Assembly: GCA_037176905.1 (NCBI GenBank)
Contig: JBBBWG010006113.1
Span: 72,863-97,861, forward strand
DNA length: 24,999 nucleotides
Direction: 5' to 3'
Source of the DNA: Azolla pinnata
Taxonomy: Eukaryota > Streptophyta > Polypodiopsida > Salviniales > Salviniaceae
A program made the translations under genes and the position numbers. Below the pieces are notes generated by a model, which was given only the letters and a program-made list of their open reading frames with translations, had not been told where the DNA came from and made no database searches. Each line of letters opens with the position of its first letter. Positions within the stretch are counted from its first letter, which is position 1. Below, in pieces: positions 16,926-24,999 of this stretch.

Positions 16926-19900
16926 ATGGCCTCCATGCTGGTTAGTCCTCTCTCCCTTCTCCCTCTATCGCTCCATCACTCTCGTAATTCTGCAGAAGCT
17001 GTGCATCTTGGGTGTCGTCTTCTTTGGTAACGCATGCTTGCATAGCATTCCGCTTCTTTTCCGTTGCCTTTTCTTCTTCCTCCTCTTGATGCAACCCTAG
17101 ATCCTTTTTTCGGAACGAAGGGAATCCCTGGTTTTTTCTCTGCCTCCTCCAGCCCAAGAAATGGAGTGGCGCATTTGTAGGCCCTCCGTTTTTTAGTTCT
17201 TTGTCGCAATCTTGGGTGGTTTTTGCTGAACTAGGGGCCGGATGCAATTTTCCTGTGCTTTTCTTTTCTTTTCTCCTTTGAACTTGATTTGTTTGATCAT
17301 ATTGTTGGAGGAGGGAAATGTTGGTTCTTTTCCTAAGTTTTTTTTTGCATTTTGCATTTCTTCACTTCTTTCTGCAAAAAGTTCTGTTCTTTGGACACGT
17401 TTTCTTAGATTTATGTTTTCAGAGAATCTGATAGTTTTACGGGAAGGGATGCTGATCAAAATTTGTTTTTTTTTATCCTTGATTATGACAGCGACCTCAG
17501 GTCGTTTGGCAAAAAAGGGGGATTTGATACATTTTTTGTAGAATTCTACATTGGTCTGTTTTTTGCTCCTGATTTAGCATCAATTTTTTGGGCATCGTGG
17601 TTAAAAAAGTGGTCTTGAAACATCTTTTTAGCTTTTGCTTTTCTTATTTCTGTAACCAACCTCAGATCAGTAGGTTCCTGCATTCGATTGCATTCTTGTT
17701 GCAGCATCATTCAGGTTATTTTGCTAAGATGATGGAAACTGGAACGTTTTCTTTAGTAAATGATGAACTTTTCGTTCTTTTTTCTTATTAACCGTAACAT
17801 GTGCCGTGAAAGTTTTTTTGGGTTTCTGGGTTGTGTGGGGCAATGTCATATTATATTATTTTGTCGAAGTGAAGGGATTAATATGCTTGCATTTTTCCTG
17901 TTTGGTTCATTGCAGCAACCTCAGATCATTTTGCTGAAGGAAGGAACTGATACATCGCAAGGGAAGGCTCAGTTGATAAGCAACATCAATGCATGCACTG
18001 CTGTGGTGGATACTGTTCGTACCACACTCGGCCCCCGTGGTATGGACAAGCTTATTCATGATGAGAAATCCACTACCATCTCTAACGATGGTGCCACCAT
18101 CATGAAGCTCCTCGACATTGTTCACCCTGCAGCCAAAATTCTCGTTGATATTGCTAAATCCCAGGATTCAGAGGTAAGTCTTCACCTCCAAATGTATTTG
18201 TATCATCGTAAGAGTATTTTGTCCAATAAGATCGAATTTGAATTTGGTATTAACAGCCAATGTGTGCCTCACCTAATCTCAATGCAGGTAGGGGATGGTA
18301 CCACTACGGTTGTGCTCTTAGCAGGCGAATTTTTGAAAGAAGCGAAGCCATTTATTGAGGATGGTGTTCACTCACAAAATCTCATTAGGAGTTTCCGAAC
18401 AGCAGCTAATCTGGTATGTATATTTCTCATTCAGTGGTTTTTGAAGATCATCTTTTATGTTTGATAGATCGGTTACTATTTATATGTTAGATATTATTTT
18501 GTTGATGTATTTTTGTTAGAATATTTTGTATTTTTCTGACACAAAATCTTTTTGTACATGATTCTACGCTACATAATGTAATCCAGGCTATTGCAAAGAT
18601 TAAAGAGCTTGCTGTGAGCATTGAAAGAAAGAGCCTGGATGAGAAAAAATCCCTATTAGAGAAATGTGCGGCCACTACACTTTCATCAAAATTGATAGGG
18701 GGTGAAAAGGAGTTTTTTGCAAAGATGGTAGTTGATGCTGTTACTTCTCTTGGGGAAGATGATCGTTTGAACATGATTGGAATTAAAAAGGTATGCTTAG
18801 TTACTTCTCTTCATTTCCTTTTCTTTTGTGAGCACTTGCATGTGTATATGGAATAGTGGGACAGGGCACTATGTTTTTTTCTGGTATATCTATATTGGAT
18901 AATAAAGAAACTAGGGTGTTAACATTGACGTCATGTCTTGCAATTCTCTATCATTTCTTTCTTCATCACCTGCTCGTGTATTCTAAAAGAATGAAACATC
19001 TTTACTCTCTCTACGTACATTCAATCTTAGATTATCCTGCCGATGATTTTTTTTTATGTCAGGTTCCAGGAGGAACCATGCGAGACTCTTTCTTGGTGAA
19101 AGGTGTCGCATTCAAAAAGACATTTTCTTACGCTGGTTTTGAGCAACAGCCAAAGAAATTTTCAAGTCCAAAGATCCTACTCTTAAATATTGAATTGGAA
19201 CTGAAGTCAGAGAAGGAAAATGCAGAAATTAGGTAGGTCTCTCTTCATTTTTCTCTAGTTTTAAGAAAGGTTTTATGATTTTGTAAAGAATTGAGTATTT
19301 TTCTCTTCTAAATATGTCGTTTGATACCTTTCCAGGTTATCTGATCCTTTGCAGTACCAGTCTATTGTAGATGCTGAATGGAATATAATTTATGATAAGC
19401 TGGACAAGTGTGTTAAGAGTGGAGCGAAGATTGTTTTATCTAGACTAGCAATTGGAGATTTAGGCACCCAGGTACTTCTGTAAATATTCTCTTGTGTAGA
19501 TGCATCTGAAAAAGAGAAATCTGTTAATGTAATCACCAACTACCAGACTATTTGTCATGATGCATACAAGTGCATGGATTTTGTTTATGTTATTTCCAAA
19601 ATATAATAGTTCTGAATGCAGCATTATTTGGTTGTTGCACTGAAATTGTTCAAACTCCATCTGTCAAGGTATGGTATTTTGATGATGATTTACCTCTATG
19701 CAGAACATGTGATGATTTGATGATATTGAATGATTGTTGAATTATTTGTGTCATTAGAATAAGACTGTATAGATGTATCATTGGCCTGGATTTCCATGCA
19801 GGGTTACTTGACTATTTCATGCTCAAGCAACATTAAGTAACGGTCATATATGATTGGGTATCAGTGTGAGAATGCTTTATTTGACAAGCATTTTCAAGGT

Positions 19901-21558
19901 TAATTGTACTGCAACACTTTAGATTTTGTTTAGATTCAACTCATAAAGAAATTTAAAACACCTAACTTCTGGCAAGCACGACAGTTTCAAAGAAACTTGT
20001 CTAGATGTTTTATGGTTATCCAACTACAGTCTAGCTCAGATAAAACTGAGTGTCTCTTTATAAAATTATCCAGATTCCTGTTTCTAAATGGCTCACTGGT
20101 AGATAAAGGAACCTCCTCTTTTCCAGTATTTTGCAGATCGAGATGTATTCTGTGCTGGACGAGTCCCTGAAGAAGATCTTCGTAGAGTTGCAAGTGCAAC
20201 AGGAGCCTCAGTGCAGACAAGTGTCAACAACATTGTCCCTGAGGTGAGTCCCTTCAATATTTGGGATGTTAGCTAGAAATAAGTCAAGGGTTCAGGCTGA
20301 TGTGTTTTGGTGTGTAAGCAGGTTCTTGGTCAATGTGAAATTTTTGAAGAGAGGCAAGTGGGAAATGAACGTTTTAATATCTTTAATGGTTGTCCATCTG
20401 GCGAGACAGCCACCATTGTCTTACGTGGTGGAGCAGATCAGGTTGGGAGTTCTTAGTAATTATGGATTTGAATGCTCTTTAATGACTGTTTTGGTTTCTC
20501 TAATCAATAATAAGTTTCTCTAATTAATGATAATGCAATGATGTATTAGTTCATTGAAGAGGCGGAGCGCAGCCTTCATGATGCCATAATGATTGTTAGA
20601 AGAGCAATGAAGAACTCTTCAGTAGTAGCTGGTGGTGGAGCTATTGATGTATGGTACTCTGTCTTCCAAACATCGTGCCCATAAATGACTGGAAGTTGTT
20701 ATATACAAATGACCATATTTCATCTTTCAGATGGAGCTCAGCAGATATTTGAGACAACATGCAAGAACAATTCCTGGCAAATCTCAGCTTTTTATAAACT
20801 CTTATGCGAAGGCTTTGGAGGTAATTCCTCGTCAGCTTTGTGACAATGCTGGATTTGATGCTACTGATGTGTTGAACAAGTTGAGGCAAAAACATGCTAT
20901 ACCGTCAGGTATCCAAAACCATTTTTACTCTCTCTTTAAATATGTGTTGCCCATCTTTCTAGAAATTGTTGTTAGCTAAATGTGCTATTTTCGTGTTATC
21001 ATAGGAGAAGGTGCTGTGTATGGGGTAGACATAAATACTGGGGGCATCATCGATACTTTCAGCAACTTTGTATGGGAACCTGCTGTTGTCAAGGTGAATT
21101 TGAAACCTGAACTTCTTTATTGCATTTTTTAATGTTGGGAATCGCTTGCCATGGATGTTTGATTGTCAACTTCACTCTCATGGTTGACATGTCTATGGCC
21201 AATTTTAATTGTGAAGATGAGTTTAGTAAAACGTGAATTTCGTGGGTTCCTTATGTTTTCTTCTTAGAGAGCATTAAAGATTAATCTGCCTGCGTGTGCA
21301 ATTTTGCAGCTAAATGCTATTAACGCTGCAACTGAAGCTGCTTGCTTAATTCTCAGTGTTGATGAGACAATACGAAACCCAAAAGTGAGTATATGTTCTA
21401 TTTCATCCTCACAAAGTTTCATGCGTGAATTGGAATTTACTTTATTTTTCTAATGTGTGTAGGCTGAAAGTGCACAAGGACAAAATGCCGCGAATGCCAT
21501 GGCTGGAAGAGGTGGTGGTGGATTCAGGGGAAGAGGGCGAGGCATGAGAAGAAGATAG
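16926..21558 (+). CDS. CCT7: T-complex protein 1 subunit eta (CCT7), cytosolic chaperonin, 13 exons, 560 aa
   Basis: Exons: 16926-16940, 17916-18173, 18288-18413, 18587-18790, 19063-19232, 19336-19471, 20127-20243, 20322-20441, 20550-20648, 20731-20908, 21005-21093, 21310-21384 and 21463-21558. All introns are GT-AG; the total is 1683 nt with phases preserved. The product is one of eight subunits of the CCT/TRiC ring, which folds actin, tubulin and other cytosolic proteins using ATP. Nucleotide-site motifs are present: LGPRGMDK (43-50), NDGAT (62-66), GDGTT (93-97) and AGGGA (409-413). Eta-specific stretches include [13 protein letters not shown] and [14 protein letters not shown]. The tail ends in a Gly/Arg-rich segment finishing GMRRR, as in plant eta subunits. 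Length fits the family (about 550-560 aa). The first coding exon carries only MASML, the same short start I recall for plant CCT7. The gene looks intact. Confidence 0.96.
17490..17745 (+). repeat. decayed copies of the exon-2 acceptor and first codons inside CCT7 intron 1
   Basis: Exon 2 begins TTGCAG|CAACCTCAGATCATTT. Three related stretches lie upstream in the same intron. At 17490-17533, AG|CGACCTCAGGTC is followed by TTTGATACAT, matching exon 2 TGATACAT with one 1-nt indel. At 17657-17669 there is an exact CAACCTCAGATCA. At about 17699-17745, TTGCAGCATC...TTATTTTGCTAAG is followed by GGAAACTGGAAC. The spacing and shared order argue for old tandem duplications rather than chance. Confidence 0.6.
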
Positions 21559-22492
21559 ATGATTTTTACTAGCAGATTATTATCAGAATATATATCTTCC
21601 ATACACGCGAGGACTAGTGTAATTTTTTCGATTAATGAGATGACATGTGGCGTAAACTTATGTGCTTCAGCTGTGGAAAACCAATCGATCGAGATCCTTT
21701 CTCTTAGGGTTGAAATTTGGTATAAGATTCAAGGGTGATTTTGGAATTTGGCTCAAATTAGATTGGACAAGTTTATCCTCAATTATGCACCATTTATTGC
21801 TTTGATTTGTTTTTCCACCATGAGCTTCTCCAAAGAAGATATTGACCACTAAAACTGTATTTCATGCTTGATTTTGCTGTATCCTCTGTATGAGCTCTCT
21901 AACTGTGAGAAGATCAATGATACTGTTTTCAAAGATTTCATGCTCTTTGTTTCAACCGCTGCTGGTAACTGATTTGTGGTGGAAGATCCGTCATCATCAA
22001 TCAATGGGTAAAATGCGAAGAAGAGTCAGTCAGTCAGTCAAGTCAGTAAGCTGAAAAATGAGAACTGTGTTTCTTCATCGTGCCTCTGGCGAATGTGGTG
22101 AATCCACAGACATCCATTTCCTACTGTTCATGGCAAGAAGCTTAGAGAAGAGATCAAAAGAGAGCTGTAAACGTAGATCTGAGCATTTTGATAGGCAAGA
22201 TTTCTGTGGGAAAGAAGACTGACTGTACCTGATTTATGTGGTAAAGAAGGAAGAGACAAAATCGCCCACATGCTCTATTCTATCCGCCACAGCTCCAGTG
22301 TCTGCCTATGATCACCTCCCTGAGCTCATGCTATCCTCCACAGCTGTGTATGCCTCCTATCATCTTAGGTGAAGGCGATGGTGATGATCCTGAAGGACAG
22401 GAACAGACACAGGAACATAATGCAGCTCCATTTAGAGTGCAAGCCTCCCCCAAGAGCTCCACTTCTGGCGAGCATGGCCAGATCATGCATAG
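21559..22492 (+). other. 3' flank of CCT7 and non-coding spacer
   Basis: The CCT7 3' UTR should lie at the left. No gene is supported. Small features are a TCAG microsatellite at about 22026-22046 and a short imperfect duplication (CATGCT..., TCC.CCACAGCT and TATGCCTCC-like elements) at about 22268-22370, just before the PPR relic. Confidence 0.4.
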
Positions 22493-23203
22493 CTCTATGA
22501 GAATTTGCCGGCACAAGGTGTGACCCCTGATGAGCAAACAGTTACCATAGCTCTTCAAGCATGCTGTACATTAGCAGAGGATGAAGAATCCAGGCCCATG
22601 TCTTTAGACATTGGCCGATCAATGCATACAAATGCTGCTTTGAAAGGTTGTGATTCTGGTAACCTCGTCGGAGACAGCCTTGTAAATGTGTATGGCAAAT
22701 GTGGTAGTAGCCTCGATGCTCAATGTGTGTTTAGCCAGATCCATGTTCGCACTTCAGCATCATGGAATCCATTGATCTCAGGACATGGTTGGGATGGTGA
22801 TGGTGAGAAAGCATTGCAAGCTTCTCGGTTAATGCAGGAGGATGATGTAACTCCCAATGAGCAAACCCTTGTCATCGCTCTTCAAGCATGCTCCTTATTG
22901 GCAGATGTGGAAGAAAGGGTGAACATACAAGGTAAGAAGGTTACGTCGGAGACGACCTTTTCTCAAAGGTAAAAGACCTTTTTTCAAGAATGCCGAGACC
23001 CCTGATTGAACTGTGATCTTATGTCTGTTTGAGCGCATGCCAGAAACACGGAGATGTGAGTTTAGGGGAAGCATCTATTTCATCATGCAGTGAAGTTGCA
23101 GCCTTTGCAGGATACTCCGTACATCGTGATGTGGAACATTTATGCTGATGCTGGGTTTCCCAACACACCTACTTTCTTTAGATTTCAAGAAACCATAGCC
23201 TGA
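22493..23203 (+). pseudogene. broken PPR gene relic (PLS motifs then E1/E2 motif)
   Basis: From 22493 to 22969, one frame reads typical PPR sequence: GVTPDEQTVTIALQACC, then LVGDSLVNVYGKCGSS, SASWNPLISGHG and a second VTPNEQTLVIALQACSLL. It has no usable ATG and stops after about 159 codons (TAA 22970-22972). After a short gap, E1-like sequence appears in two frames: ACQKHGDVSLGEA from 23035, then, after a +1 shift at about 23077, FHHAVKLQPLQDTPYIV and MWNIYADAGF, ending at TGA 23201-23203. The body between is missing at least one triplet. The missing start, early stop, deletion and frameshift mark it as a pseudogene. It is a different PPR type from genes 1 and 2, with GVTPDEQT motifs, so it is not a simple copy of either. 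Confidence 0.78.
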
Positions 23204-23365
23204 TGCAACAATGATCTTATTTATGTTTGTGGGGTGCATGTCAGAAACAGGGAAACATGAGGTTTTATAAAGGGCAGTATTTGATTTCGTCATGCGGTGA
23301 AGTAGCAGCCTGGGCAAAAAAGACATTCATGCTGATTCTGGGTTTGCCCAACATTGTGCTTCTTC
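23011..23365 (+). repeat. tandem duplication of the PPR E-domain relic, period about 195 bp
   Basis: The segment at about 23011-23150 (GATCTTATGTCTGTTTGAG, GCATGCCAGAAACACGG, CATGCAGTGAAGTTGCAGCC) recurs diverged at about 23208-23350 (GATCTTATTTATGTTTGTG, GCATGTCAGAAACAGGG, CATGCGGTGAAGTAGCAGCC). The second copy reads ACQKQGN, then HADSGF in another frame, with internal stops. It is a duplicated, more decayed E1 motif. Confidence 0.7.
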
Positions 23366-23390
23366 AGATGACAAAGAAAACAAGTCTAGT

Positions 23391-23586
23391 GAGCAACCAT
23401 AGCCGATGATACTCAACACTAGATCCAGACTCAAGATTCCAAGCTGATTCCTCAGCTCTAAAATCTGTTTCTCTCCTTATGTTGGTAATGTTGGACTGTT
23501 GGCAGAACAAGCAAGAGCAACCGCAGCCTACAATACTGAACCCTAAATGCCAAATTCCAAGCTGACCCTTCATCTCTGAACCTGTT
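23391..23586 (+). repeat. imperfect tandem duplication, period about 123 bp
   Basis: GAGCAACCATAGCC (about 23390) and GAGCAACCGCAGCC (about 23513) are each followed by AATACT or GATACT, AAATGCC or AGACTCA, ATTCCAAGCTGA and then CTCTAAAATCTGTT or CTCTGAACCTGTT. The repeat continues the string of local duplications downstream of the PPR relic. Confidence 0.5.
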
Positions 23587-24871
23587 GCAGGATCAAAAGA
23601 AGAACTAGCAAGGATGTGTCCGGATCAAGGGTATGCTATCCTACGCCAGAGCTGCATTTGCAGGATATGTGACCCCAGATAGAAGAAATTGTCTGACTTT
23701 GAAAAGACCGTAAAAGGAATGACATATTTCAGTCATATTGCCTTAAGGGAAATGCCTCATCATTACTCTACTCCACACGAAGTTGGCACCAACTCATCAA
23801 ACCGACGAGAAATTCAGGTATGCATTTATCTATCGGTTTGGAAATGGTGGTTGCCACCCATGTAAGCCTGTACTCTGTCTCCTGGAGAATGTATAGTCAA
23901 CGTAAGTATTTCCATATTTGAACCAACTCATCATCAAGATCGAGTCCCAAATCGAGGATCGCGGTTTCTAATTTTAGTATGGTTTCCACAATTGTTATGG
24001 CTTTCTTGGTTTCCTACAGCCTGGATGCTTCTCATGCTACAAAGACAGAAGGGATATAAAGAACTTCGATGCGTTTGACCGAGAAAAAGCCATCGTATCA
24101 TTCATGTCAACTTTCTGCAGGATATTGGGTCCAGCTAAATCTACATGTTCATGGTTGCTTCATATGCTTCACACCAGTTGTATATGCCCGAGTGGCGCGG
24201 ATCAATGCTTAGTTTGTTGTATTATGGCACCCTCTGGTGTGCCAAAAGCTGGCTTCAATTTCACAATATTGCTAGTTTGGATCAGACAAATTTTTGGCAG
24301 CAATTTTCAACCTCTGGAACTGAAAAGCATTGAAATGAAGCTGGAAGAGAGCCTGCGCGTGTTGAAATCATGCACACAGTATACAGTCATACACATGCTG
24401 TAATTGATTGCCCTAAGGATGGATGGATGATGACCCGTGACCTAACTACTGACCAAACTGAATGCCGGGGCTCAAATCCTGTTGTGCCAGCACAAAAGTT
24501 CCCATTGCTGCATATGCACGAATATCTCGATCAATGAATCTATCGTGTAAAGGCGAAGAGATTCGGATCGATTGATCGATTGTCGGCATATGCTAAGTGA
24601 GCAACACATGCTCATTTGAGCTGGGATCAGATGGATGATTGACTTGCTAAGTGTGGTTTGACTTTGCAATGAAAACAGAAAAAGGCAGAGAGGTCTAGCC
24701 AGCCTTTTGTGGTGGCCATGTCATGCTCCTTATCTCTCTGTGTATGGAGTGAAAAAGAAATCATGTGGCTCAGATCCAATCTGAAGGTCAGATCGATGGC
24801 TTCATCGGTGATGCATGAAGCGATTTCGGGAATCATAAATCTCAGACATGAGCCATCATTCCACAAAGAGC
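23587..24871. other. non-coding spacer, no gene supported
   Basis: Open frames here, the longest being 99 codons at 24104-24403, show no recognisable motif, splice-site context or codon pattern. The stretch right after the relic could contain further decayed PPR sequence, but I cannot align it confidently. Confidence 0.4.
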
Positions 24872-24878
24872 AGCTGCC

Positions 24879-24930
<52 letters not shown>

Positions 24931-24992
24931 TGGCAAAATTGGAGAATGAATGACCCACATGAGGTTCATTTGAGGTCCATGATGGGGCAGCT
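24872..24992. repeat. 14-bp inverted repeat flanking an (AT)n tract
   Basis: AGCTGCCCCATCAT (24872-24885) is the exact reverse complement of ATGATGGGGCAGCT (24979-24992). Between them lie the (AT)n tract and about 52 bp of other sequence, so the block could fold into a long hairpin. No target-site duplication is visible within the window, so a small transposon origin is unproven. Confidence 0.65.
24884..24926. repeat. (AT)n microsatellite, 43 nt
   Basis: An uninterrupted alternating AT run, likely length-polymorphic and prone to cruciform extrusion. Confidence 0.95.
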
Positions 24993-24999
24993 AGCCCCC

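Noticed and set aside
23587-23830. Possible remnant of a DYW domain after the PPR E-motif relic
   Set aside because: No HxE or CxxC zinc signatures and no terminal DYW tripeptide could be found in any frame.
24104-24403. 99-codon frame as a candidate small gene
   Set aside because: No known motif, and an overlapping frame of similar quality at 24145-24333. It lies next to decayed sequence and shows no signs of selection that I can see.
24464-24485. GGGGCTCAAATCC, resembling a tRNA B box
   Set aside because: No matching A box at the right distance upstream, no convincing acceptor stem, and the B box itself departs from GGTTCGANTCC.

Overview
This window looks like nuclear DNA from a land plant. 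It holds intron-rich housekeeping genes with GT-AG introns of about 80-980 nt, a plant telo-box, and long intronless pentatricopeptide repeat (PPR) genes of the PLS class, which are confined to plants. The PPR style (triplets built as LKAC..., HD.I...GF..D and LIDMYAKCG...A) and the abundance of simple repeats and local duplications suggest a fern, but that is an inference from memory and not proven.

Layout. (1) 1-1076: 5' region with a telo-box. (2) 1077-4931 (+): a six-exon gene for a TMEM209-like nuclear-envelope protein (689 aa), which I assembled by joining splice sites in frame. (3) 4932-7051: a gene-poor gap between convergent genes. (4) 7052-9346 (-): PPR gene 1, GC-rich, 764 aa, six PLS triplets plus an E1 motif. 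(5) 9347-10598: the space between two divergent PPR genes, almost entirely tandem duplications of the two genes' own start regions (about 186 bp x 2.1 and 124 bp x about 7). (6) 10599-13652 (+): PPR gene 2, 1017 aa, nine PLS triplets and a truncated E1. (7) 13653-16925: degenerate tandem repeats, a large ATGC-type array and the CT-rich leader of the next gene. (8) 16926-21558 (+): a complete 13-exon gene for CCT subunit eta (CCT7, 560 aa). (9) 21559-24999: a broken PPR relic with a duplicated E domain, further small tandem duplications, and an (AT)n tract flanked by an inverted repeat.

How the genes relate. CCT7 (cytosolic chaperonin) and the TMEM209-like protein (nuclear envelope) are unrelated housekeeping functions. 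The two PPR genes would be predicted to act on organelle RNA. They form a head-to-head pair, and the relic at 22.5-23.2 kb shows further PPR turnover here.

The most unusual signal is repeated local duplication of gene 5' ends. The start codon and first 11 codons of PPR gene 2 lie inside the last unit of a 124-bp minisatellite, so each earlier unit carries an upstream ATG opening the same peptide. PPR gene 1 has a second copy of its start region upstream. CCT7 intron 1 contains decayed copies of the exon-2 splice acceptor and first codons. I found no RNA genes, CRISPR arrays or intact transposons.
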